From Hippasteria phrygiana (lineage: Eukaryota; Echinodermata; Asteroidea; Valvatida; Goniasteridae): a stretch of DNA of 64,000 bases. The notes below the pieces were generated by a model, which worked only from the letters and a program-made list of their open reading frames with translations, did not search any database and was not told the origin of the DNA. Position 1 is the first letter of the stretch; each line of letters opens with the position of its first letter. Below are positions 11,647 to 23,600 of this stretch, one piece after another. The DNA is taken from the NCBI GenBank assembly GCA_037893225.1, contig JAZGUH010000565.1, positions 124,001 to 188,000 on the forward strand, given 5' to 3'. The position numbers and the translations under genes are program-made.

Positions 11647-14600
11647 TCACCAATTGGGGGCGGTGTTCGCCAAACGACGCATGCGCCTGCAAGGAAACAC
11701 AACAGACAGGGTGATTGCTTAATGCTGAACCAGAAGAGACATTAGCTAACAGCTTACTAAAGAAAAACACTAAACTCTAATTGATCAATCAATCAATCAC
11801 TCACTTGCTTGCCTAAATTAATCAAATGATTACTCAATCGATCAATCGATCGATCAATTGATTGATTGATTGATCGATTTGTGGCGCAAGTCAGCGACTT
11901 ACGCACTGCATACATTTTGTGAAATCGATTTAAAAAATGTCACATGTTGTAGAGTTAGTAGAGTTGCGCAATTGCGCAAGGTTTCGTGAAATCGGCTGCT
12001 GAATTACCAAATCTTATACATGTCAGATGTAACAGGGACAACAAATTTATATCAGGACCCAAATATGAGATACTTTAGTTTAGCATTTTTATCTGTGTTT
12101 TTTCTTTGTGTTTTTTTTTTTGAAACTCTGTACAGCATCTGAGAAAGGCCCAGCATGCACAAGCGAGGGCGCTATTGCGCTTACCTGGTGTTGCGGTCTT
12201 GATCTCTGATCTTCTTCTCCATCTCGGCGTCGGTCAGCGTCTCCAGGAAGGGACACCATTGGTCTGCCTCGCCCTGGTTACGTACCGCAATCTCCACAGT
12301 GGGCAGCGGCGATTCACTGCCACACCCGGAAAGATAAAGGGAACTTTATATCTTCAACCTGGCTAATGATTAAACATACCTTCTCAAGGACCCTGCAAGC
12401 ATCCAAGAGTGACCACTCCACCAGGTTTAGGGCTGTGCATCCAAAACCCGGTACATGAGTGCCTGACCGCTAATGTCAAAAACCGGTTCCAGATGATGGA
12501 ATCGAGTACCCGTAACTGAATTAACATATTACATAGTGTTTTCGATTACTCACCCGCGCTTACTTGTGCCTCTAAATCGGGGAAAGTTGCAAATGCACAG
12601 TACGTTAGAGTAAACGAACGAGCTCGGGTCACTACCCTATTAACCGGCTCGGCGGGGTCGGTTAGTAGGGCCAGGCTCGAATAAGCGCGAGAAGTCGCGT
12701 GAGAGCTAAATCAAATGGGCTCGCGATTGCACGAGTAAGCACGGGGGAAGTAGTCTCAGACAATGAAGAAGAAAGTTTTTGAATGTCATTTGTGGGGAAT
12801 TTTCAAAATGAAAAACCACGGTAAATGGACAAAACGAAAACAGATTCAAGTTTATGAAGCTTGAGAAGATGCAATTTACACTGTAAAGCTATAGAGGTCA
12901 CTGTACACACTTGCATCTTGCTGCATTGATGCCCCGATGTGGTAGTATTAACGTGCGGACCTTAAACAATATGAACAGCAATTTCCGAGATATAAATTTT
13001 AGGATCGACTTTCTTTAACGGGTACCCGATTTACGTACCACCCATAAATGCACACCCCTAACCAGGTTGTAATGAACCTCAAACGAGAAACTTACGCCCT
13101 AATAACTTACATCAGCTTCATTAACTTAACCCTAACAAATCCAACAAAATCCAACAATGGTAAAAAGCTGTTGGAATTTGTTGGGTTGAGCAGTCAACAC
13201 CAGCTACATGGATTTTGTCATATTTAGTAGGGTGGAAGGAAGTAGGCTTGTAGTAAACATTTTAGTTGGATTTTGTTGGATTTGGCAGGGCTCATACAAA
13301 CAAATACCTGTTGTATTTTGTTGGATTTTGTTGGATTTGGCAGGGCTCATACAAACAAATACCTGTTGTATTTTGTTGGATTTTGTTGGATTTGGCAGGG
13401 CTCATACAAACAAATACCTGTTGTATTTTGTTGGATTCGGCAGGGTAGCTGCAAAATGCCAAGGCTGGTACATAGGTGGTACACTGCAGAATCCAACAAA
13501 ATTTGCCGTTGGATTTGGTTGTATTTAGCAGGCGTCTCATTTCAGTTTTGTTGGAAATTGTTGGATTTAGCAGGGCCATATGAAAAGCATTGAAGGGGGT
13601 TAAGGTTTTTTTTTTTAAATAAGAAAAAGTAATTCAACATCCTTGTTGTTGAGCTAGAAGGATGGGAGAGGCACTGGGAGGATGGGCACTGGGAGGAGGG
13701 GCACTGGGAGGAGGGGCACTGGGAGGAGGGGCACTGGGAGGAGGGGCACTGGGAGGATGGGCACTGGGAGGATGGGCACTGGGAGGAGGGGCACTGGGAG
13801 GAGGGGCACTGGGAGGAGGGGCACTGGGAGGAGGGGCACTGGGGGGATGGGCACTGGGGGGAGGGGCACTGGGAGGAGGGGCACTGGGAGGAGGGGCACT
13901 GGGAGGATGGGCACTGGGAGGAGGGGCACTGGGAGGAGGGGCACTGGGAGGAGGGGCACTGGGAGGAGGGGCACTGGGAGGAGGGGCACTGGGAGGAGGG
14001 GCACTGGGAGGAGGGGCACTGGGAGGAGGGGCACTGGGAGGAGGGGCAGGATGACAATTGACAGGTGCACTACCTGAAAGCGTAGGTTCGCTGGTGCCAG
14101 CTGAGTTGTCCCCTGATACTGTAGGCTATTGCAGTCACAAACTCCCCGCCCAGTCCCAGGTCCGCGCACAGCTTGAGGGCGTACTCCTCGGGACTGTTGT
14201 CCTTACAAGCCATGTCCCACTCAAACTGATCTACCAGGGAGATGTTGCCCACGTGGATGTTCAGCTGCAGGAGCGAAACAGAGAGGTACAACATTCAGAA
14301 ATGGCATGCGTTATCAATCAACAGCCCTACAGCTGGTCTCCAAACATATTGTTCCATTTATTATCAACACGGCACCGATATCTGATGGTTACAAAGTTTC
14401 ATACAAGGGATGTCAGAAAACTCAACTTGAGACAACTGTGAGACAACTTTGAGAAAAGATTTTGCCTTTGTGAACGAACCTGCTGAAGTTCGAAATGTTT
14501 GGCCAGCTTATTTTGTCGATTTATATATTTCAGGTGAATCCAGCCAGTTAGCAGTTTATTCATTTTCATGACCCCTATCTGGTCATGTGTGAAGTAAGGG

Positions 14601-17600
14601 TGTATTCTGTTTATTAAAAGATTTTTGCTATTGCCAATTTGGTGTTTAGCACTGTAAGCTCAGTGCTTTCCGAGAGCCTATAGGAAAACAATTCCAGGCT
14701 TAATACTCGGCGGGATTTTACCCAACAATTAATTAGTCTACTAGTGCAGATGAATTAACGACTCGACCACCAAGCTTGCCGGTGACTGCTGGCCGATTTA
14801 AATCTAATGTAAACACAGGTACCACACTATCAGTGTCAAAAGACAGAATTTGCAACTCGAATGATATAAATTATGACCCCCGCAAGCTAGGTGGTCGATT
14901 TTACATCTTTCCGAAAGGGATTATTCCGTCGGACCTTGAGTATGACGCGCTGATCTGATTGGTCCTCCAGGATGCTGGTGTCCGCTGGGAAGGCCTCGAT
15001 CTGCGTGCGGATGGCCTGGGAGATGGACTGCACAAAGTTGACCGGTGGGAGGTCCAAATCCTCACACAGGATCTCGGCGAACATCTCCGGTGTGATCAGA
15101 GTCTCTACAAAATGAGGGGGATTACACATGCCATCATCTCCAAAATTCTTCTAAAATGTTGCAGCGTTGTTTGATTTAAAATCACTGTGTAAATCACCGA
15201 TATAAATCAATGGGGGGAAAAAGTTTTATTAATTTCCGTTATTTTTTAATGTAAAAACAGTCTGTTATTCAAACCTGACTTTCATTAACTTTAAATCGCT
15301 AATACTCACTGTAAAGGGATGTACGAGGCCAGTTTCCCGAAACAGTGTACTACATTTATCTTTTATACAATGCATGTGGTACAGTATATTCTGAAGCAAT
15401 GTACTATTCATCACCTCTATCATGTGTACTTCTTCCTTTTGGCACACAAACAACTGCCATAAATTAGTTCTTACACTGATACACATTGTATTCAAACTGA
15501 TTTCTGCTGGACGAGTCACTGAAATCCCTTGGCCCAATAAACTCCCTGCCAATGTTTTAACCACATCAGCCATTAGCAAGACAGTGGGATTTGATAAGTA
15601 CTGCTTTCATGAACAATTGTGGTTTATACTTGACTTTCAATGACGGTCATTTAAATTGCCTTATTTAAAACAAGTGTTTTAAGCAAATGGTACAATGGTT
15701 AAAAAAATAAAAGCAAAAAAAAAAAAAAAGCAAAAATATAATTTGATTTAAATTAAAAAGACAAAAAATCATATTTTTAAATTTAAAAACAAACAAAATC
15801 CAGATTTTTTCAACCCTGCAATGGTCTTCAGGTGTTACTGTTAGTAGACCAAACTTGAGGTCATGCACAGGTTCATTTCCAGCCACAGGACTATGTGGTT
15901 TGTGTCCCTGAGCAAGACTACTGCATTAATATACCATTAGTCACAGGTAGAGGGTGCTATTGATGCGCTACTGATTATAGTGGGGCCTAATGTTAACCCT
16001 TTCCTTACCACATTTTTATTATCTGCCAGCCGACCCCGGCAAGCTCGGTGGTCGAGTGGTTAAAGCCGTGTCCGCACTGGACTTTTTTTTTGGAAGGTTT
16101 TACCGAGACGATGGTAAAATGAAAAATGGTCAAATGTGACCACTGTCCGCACTTGGACTATTTACCGACACCGTGGTAGAAGTAACCGAGCTGTCAATAT
16201 AAGGACTCATGAGGGCGCTTTGCGTGACCTTTCTACATTGACGCAATTGACCCAAATCACGCGTGCCTTTTCATTTTTTCGGCTGATGTGTGCACATAGG
16301 ACTACATCGATTAGCACCAATCAAACTTCTGACTGTATCAATAATAAAATCTGCCATGATTGCGACCAAAAAAGGAACAACGCACTGGAATTTGGATACT
16401 TGCCACGTGCACCGCACTGTGGTGAAACGCATGTGTGGTGTCCCAGTGTAGCATGACCTCGTGCTCGGGCCGGATGTACGCTTTCCTGAGCTGCTTTTAC
16501 CGACTCGCACTGGACTTATTGTCTCAGGAAAAGTTACCTGGTCAGTTTTCCTGGGCAGCAGTTGCCCGGTACAAGTAACCGCTGGACTCGGGAAAAGCAA
16601 CTGAGAGGAAAACGTCCTAGGCTGTCCGCACTGGACTTAAAATGGGAAAGTACCCATCGTCTCGGTAAGTATTACCAAAATAAGTCCAGTGCGGACAGGG
16701 CTTAAGACGTCTGCACTAGTAAGCAGGAAGTCGTGGGTTCGAGTTCCGCTCGAGTAAGCCTGTGAATTTTTTTCACACAGGCTCTCGGAAAGCACCGAGT
16801 ATACAGTGCTTTATACATTAAGTCGGGACAGGGCAAAAGAGAAACATCTCTGTTCTGATTCACATTGTTTATTGGGTTATCTTCCCCCAGTACCACATTC
16901 TTTGTTTAGTCAAGCATAAAAACCACTTACGCCGAAAAAACACAGCTGACTGCTTGTTGAATGGTTGTATTTTCAACCAAAGATTTGACCATCAAGATTG
17001 TAAAGTTTGTTCCATGAAAATTTCTTTTTCATATGGTGTAAAAACAAAAGTCATAACTGCTTAAACAGCAAAGTTACGGCTGTTTTCTCATCTGGCCCAC
17101 TTTATCAAACAGGAAAGTTGTTTGTCACATGAATCAATGGCACTCCATACACATAACTCTACAGGGAAACTTCAGGTAACAGTTTTCCCAAAACATTGTA
17201 TGGTCACACATGAATTTGATAGCACCATTGGAAAGGTCCGAACAAGCTCTTTCTGTTGGTATATAGATCATGTATGGACAGCGAAAAACAAGCACTACAA
17301 TTTCGGTGAAACATGGTGAATATATTTGTTGTTTAGATACTCTGGTGTGTGGTTTCCTCGTCGAGTAAACTCGATATTGGTAAGCAACAGGGGTGCTGTG
17401 GCTTGTCGAGTAAACTCGACATTGTTAAGGAAAGAGTTCATAATTTGGATTTTCATCAAATACCATAATATCAATTTTCAAATTTCGGTACTTTCTACTC
17501 GTTTTGTGGTGTCAGGGTCACAAATAAGCATCCAAGCTCTAGGGAGCAACTCCATGGAGTAGAAAGCTCAGCGCAGAAAACAATATGTGACCTCTTCCCA

Positions 17601-20600
17601 CAAAATGGGCGTAAAGTAGCAAAATTTGAAAATCAAGATTACAGAATTTCCTGAAAGTACAGGTTAAGAGCTTTCATTTGATAAATTCTGTGTTGTGGTA
17701 TGTCATTTCTAGCCCGTGATACCTTTTTAGAGTTATCAGAGTCTTAACCCCTTGTTTTGAGAAAATGAAGCTCAAAGTTTGTGATCTGTGCACACTTTAA
17801 CCCGAGTTCAAAAAGGAATTCCCCTAAAAAAAAATTTTGAGAATCAGTTCAGTTTTAAAACTTTGGGATATGATAGAATAGGGTGTTTTAAATATACAGT
17901 TGTTAAAATCCCAAAATTGACTTTTCAGTGAAAAACTGTTGTTTCTGCTTGTAACTCGGAAAAGCAATAGTGCGACTTTAAGCTCATTTTGTGGTGGCAG
18001 GTCACATATGCTTATAAACAAAACCTGGTTAACAGCCAAAACTGCATGTGATGTATACTGCTTGTTACTAGGTTCTCAGTCTTTATTTTTCGTCAAACAA
18101 TCCACAAGGGAAACTGACTAGGTAATTTTGAATACATTTTCAAAGTGAACAAAGAAACTGGCAGGAGCGGGATTCAAACCTGCGACCTCCGGGTTACCGT
18201 ACCGGCGCTCTACCAACTGAGCTGACTAGCGCCCACCCGAACAAAGATACTGACAATTTGGGAGACCGCCAACATAGGGCAAGATAGCTCAGTTGGTAGA
18301 GCGCCGGTACGGTAACCAGGAGGTCACAGGTTCGAATCCCGCTCCTGCCAGTTTCTTTGTTCACTTTGAAAAAGTCTTTATTTTTGCTTGACAATTAAAT
18401 TGGTAAGGAATATTTTCTGAAATTGGAATTGGCTACAGGAGGTAAAGTTTCTATGGACTGTCATCCTCTGTCAAGACTAGAATTTCAAGCAGACTTTTCC
18501 AACAAGTTAAATTAAACACACACCACTACCGCAGGCTATGAACCGTGTCACTGGAAAGTCAAAATTAAATTCCAGTCTTGAATCAAGACTAAGTTACCAG
18601 CGACTATTTACCATTTTTATTCCAAGTGAAAGTATCGCGTAGTTTCTGGCCCTCAATCTCCATATCAAGTCTGATAGGGACCAACGTCTCTGGCATGTCT
18701 GCGTTTTCATGGATCACGGCTGGATCGTGGTCATCATAGCTACCGAAAAAAGAAAAAAAACCAAGAATTGTGTGTTGACAAACACAAATGCCCTGGCCAA
18801 GTTGAATTACCCTTTTTAACTCAAGACTGATTTTGTTTTAAAGAAAAATGTGTTAATATGACAAACATGCCTCAAAGGAAAGTGCAAATGGCTAGCATCA
18901 GAGGTTATGGATCTGCTTACTGTATCTGCAACAGAAATAAGACTGCTTATTTCAGATTAAAGTAAGTTATCGTGTCCCAACCATTGCTATTGTTTTAAGC
19001 ATAATGGTCTCGACCTATGGGGGCCAAAATCAGTAGGGTTCTGGATGACCCCAAGACCAACCCACATACCAAATAGGAAGTTGATATGTCAAGTCCTTCT
19101 CAAGTTATCGTGTCCCAACCATCCACACGGACACACAGTCGTACTTTCCTATACTGGTGAGGACAATGCTTTGTGTTTCCTATTGTTCCTTTAATATAAC
19201 CCAACCCCATAGACTAAGCACGTACTTCTACGTTCTAGGACCGATTTCAACAAAAGACCATCTCCCAAGGACAAAAAAAGATTCCTTTGTATTTTCTTTC
19301 TCCCCTTGTCCTCGAACGTAGTACAGTACATGTACACACACCCACACAAACGCGTATCCACCGTCGAACGCGGACGTCCTATTGTTCCCTCTTTTGTTTG
19401 TAAAAATTGGGACATCATAGTAATGGTGCCAAGGCGCTACAGTCACGAACCCATCAAAATTCAACACAACCTGCTGTTGGAGTTTGTAAGGCTTGGGGTA
19501 GCTAGGGTTAAGAACTCGGGCTTGGAACACTTTCAATTCCACACTGTCCGCTAGGGCTGTCCCAAATGTACCGAATATTCGATCGTCAACCGAATATTGT
19601 TATACCTTTTTGACGGTTTGAATAGTCTAAAAAAAAATATGCAAGTGCAGATACGACTCTGATGCTATTTTAATAGAAAAGTTACGTCATTTAGCAGTGT
19701 CAAATACCTCATTTTTTGGGACGGAGATTTATTGTTCCTGTCCGTTAAAACCAATGACACATACAAAATAATTACTGCAAAAATGCAGGCTGGAGTTTGG
19801 TTTCTTATTATCGGAATGTTATACCATAATACGTACCCGTAATGATCCAGATACAAAAGGTCAACCGGGAAGTCCACAATAGCGATCGCCGCACGTAAAA
19901 CACCGGCGTGCTTTGCGTAGAACTTTTTACCGGCGCAGCAAACAGTTCCAGCTGTTGCGTAAAAAACTTGATCGGCGAGTATCGAATATTCAAATATTCG
20001 GTCAAACCCAGTTTCGAATAATCGAATACTAAATTATTAAAAAATGAACAGCACCACTGTCCGCCCAGATTGATTAGCCAGAGAACCAGGAGACGAGAGA
20101 TCCCGCAATTGGATTCATTGCTACATTTTTATCCCTTTAATATTGTGAGCATCGTCTCACCACATGGGGAATGTCCGCTGCCTCTTGGGGCCGACCCGGT
20201 TGCGGGCGATGCTGGTGGAGCACGGTACAGCATCCAGGTGGTGGGAGCTGTTGGGCAGAGCAGGCACCCAGTCCCGGCTGCGCTTGGGCTTGGCCTCCCG
20301 CAGCGAGTTGGAGTCGGTGCTGATGGCCACCGCCTTGTACTTGGCGTCGTTGCCATCCAGGATTTCTTCAACCTCGGTGGCCTTGAGGAGGGTGACATTG
20401 GTGGCCAGTCCATGCTGACCGAATCCTGTTAATGCAACCATGCAACAAAGTTATTTTTTTAATATTTTTTTTTTTAACCCCTTGCGTACGGATGACACAT
20501 ATTATGCCGGTTGGCCTCTAATCGTCTAGATACACGCCAATCTCTGCATTTTCAATCCATTATTGGGGTATTGTGTATGTTATGCTTGGCCGCACAAAGC

Positions 20601-23600
20601 TCTTGTTTCCATTTTGCTTGGCTGCACAAGCCCCGGCGCCCCCATATAATACACGTACGCAAGGGGTTAACCCTTTCCTTACCAATGTCAAGTTTACTCG
20701 ACAAGCCACAGCCACCCCTGTTGCTTATCAATATCGAGTTTACTCGACAAGGAAACCACACACCAGAGTATCCAAACAACAAATATATTCACCATGTTTC
20801 AACGAACTGTAGTGCTTGTGTTTTTCGCTGTCCATACATGATCTTTATACCAACAGAAAGAGCTTGTTCAGATCTTTCCAATGGTGCTATCAAATTCATG
20901 TGTCGCCATTACAATATTTTGAGAAAACATTTTGTATTGCCAACCCTACCACCGTTACGGTTTTCCTGGGTCCAGATATATCTTCAATAGATACCAAATA
21001 TATGATCCAAATTTTTAGACCTACAATGCGTAGACCCAGGCGGGTAACTTCCACTGCTGGTAAGACCAACCCACCTCCCCTAAGTCTTAAGACAATTTAT
21101 TTATTTATTTATTTATTACATTTCTTTACCCAGGGTGTGCCCAAACAGTTTAAAACTGGTTTCCATTGGGGCCCTGCATATTATTAGTTAAAACTGAATA
21201 TTTACACATTCATACAAAATATTTAAACAAATACAATAATGTTTACACAAATAAATCTAATTTCGGTTAACTTTTCAACTCTCCAGAAGCCTATTGCTGA
21301 TTTATGGGATGGGCGGAAAACCCGCGAAAAAAACCTTTCAGGGTGAAAAACAAGGGGAAATTCCCATCCGGCTCCAAAGTATTTTGGCAACCAAGTTTAT
21401 AACTCCGCAGATCAGCGTAAATGACAGAAATATCACTGATAGATGGCTTTACATAGCTCCGATTTAAATGTACTTCAGGAGTTTATGGTTCTCATTTGAT
21501 CAGGCAGATTATTCCATATACTGGTACAATACATGTACAAGCACGATATAAATGCTGGTTTTCATTTGAAGTAAAAAGGAGGTGGTCGGCACTGGGGATA
21601 TCGGTTTGCAGTAACACCTTGTTATAATCTCCTAATGACATAACTGGTTCTCAAATGAAACTGGGTCTGTCCACACTAGTTACGAAAGCACGACAGTCAG
21701 AGCAAACCACAGACAGGAGTCGATACATCAAGTAATTTGCCATAAATATTAACCCTAACCTTCCCAAATCCTCCAAAATCCTCTTTGCAAAATGGAGGAA
21801 TTTGGAGGATTGAGGGCACTTGGAAGTTGATGCATTGGAGGATTTTGCAGGATTGAGGTTACTAGGGGTTTTTGCCCCTGCAGGAATATGGAGGATCCAG
21901 GTTATCAGGCTCAATGTGATACATGAGGATTTTGGAGGATTGAGGTTACTAGGGGTATGCAAAAAACACCTGGAGGATTTTGGAGGATTCATGCTATGAT
22001 CCCCATAAGAGGATTTTGGAGGATTCAGGTTATATGGAGTTTTAACACTTTGAAATCAGAGGATGTTGGAGGATTCAGGTTACATGCAGGGAAAATGATG
22101 TAGGGAGTTAGGGTTAACCGTAACAGTCCTGAATCCTCCAATTTCAATATGATTTGCCACACACCCTAGGGAGTTAGGGTAAGAAAAAATGCTGCCCAAG
22201 GAAACAAAGTAAGAATACTAAATTATGAGCTAGGGCTGTACATAATTTAGTATTCTATTATTCGAAACTGGTTTTGACCGAATATTTGAATATTCCATAC
22301 TGGTGCTTTACATGCGGCGATCGATTTTATGGACCGTTTGACTTTTTTTGGCATGCTACTGTTGTATCAAGATCATTACGGGTACGTATAACGTTCTGAT
22401 AACAAGAAACCAAACTCCAGCCTGCATTTTTGCAGTAATTATTTTAGTCTCAAGGGTTTTACGGACGGGAACAATAAACCTTCTTTCACAAAAACAGTAC
22501 CGTCGACAACAATGCGGCATTTGACACTGCTAAGCGCCGTAACTTTTCTATTAAAATAGCATCTGTCGTATCGGTACATGCATATATTTTTTTGAAATAT
22601 TCGAACCGGCAAAAAGGTATTGAAATATTCGGTTGACAATTGAATATTTGAATATTTGTCTATATTCGGGACAGCCTTATTATGTGCAAAGCTATCAATT
22701 GAGGGATTGCCACTGGCCAATCTTAGGTTAAATCTCTCGGTATTTTCAAAACTACAGGGTGTACACCTTCAAGCCTTCACGTTCATAACAGGGACATGTA
22801 TATGTGACCTGTTACCACACAATTATGGAATTTCCTGAAAGTACAGGTTAAAGGGACACATTGCTTTGGATTTTGCGATTTGGGCTATAAAACTGAAATG
22901 GATATGGTTGGGAAGCTTTTTTAAAAGTAGAATATATAGATTCTCATAACTATCCCTTCAAATTGCATGTTTTTTGTTTAATTTCATGACAAATAACGGT
23001 CCGCCATTTTGTAGAACCAAATGTTTGACTCCACAAAATGGCGGACTGGGTTCACTAGTCGTATTTCCAGTCGCAGCTGGTTGAAGTAAGTTCTGTTGAT
23101 CCATTTTGATGTACTGTGGCACGGCGCGCAACACTGGCGATATGTGTCGCGAGGTAGAGAATGGTACCTGGCGATCATCTGATAGGTTTACAAGGCTACT
23201 GGCTGCGGCGCCAGCCTAAAGACTCTTACAGTGTATTTTGCGCATTATTTAGACGGTGGTGTTTACTACTGGAAATAAGTAAATGTTTTGCGGGTCAGAT
23301 GTCAGGGGTCAGAGGCCAATTTTTTTGTTTTGTAATCACTACTCACTAATTACAACACATTATACGTGTTTTTTTGCATGAACAACTCTTATAAAAGATA
23401 AGGAACATTTCCAAACAGCAAAATTTCATGACATTTGAAGGCAATGTGTCCCTTTAAGAGCTTTAATTTGATATATTGTGTGTTGTGGTATCTCATTTCT
23501 AGCCCCCGATACAACCTTTCAGAGTTATCAGAGTTAACCCCTTGAAGCTCAAAGTTTGTGATCTGTGCACACTTTAACCCGAGTTCAAGAAAGAATTCCC

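Larger units (their letters stand above)
15105..18611. other. SMARCB1 intron 4, repeat-filled
   Basis: A 3.5-kb intron. Beyond the elements listed separately it holds AT-rich sequence with A-runs at 15,700-15,800. At 16,850-17,440 is a diverged element whose blocks (CTTATCTTCCCCCAGTACCA and GTCGAGTAAACTCGACATTG) recur at 20,668-20,900, 41,345-41,800 and 45,485-45,567. Confidence 0.55.

Noticed and set aside
13138..13570. CRISPR-like array
   Set aside because: Units are contiguous minisatellite repeats without unique spacers, in an animal nuclear intron.
13542..14169. Long ORFs (up to 171 codons) on both strands over the 15-bp array
   Set aside because: They arise from a 15-bp unit that is open in every frame; the true coding exon here is SMARCB1 exon 6, which the array only abuts.
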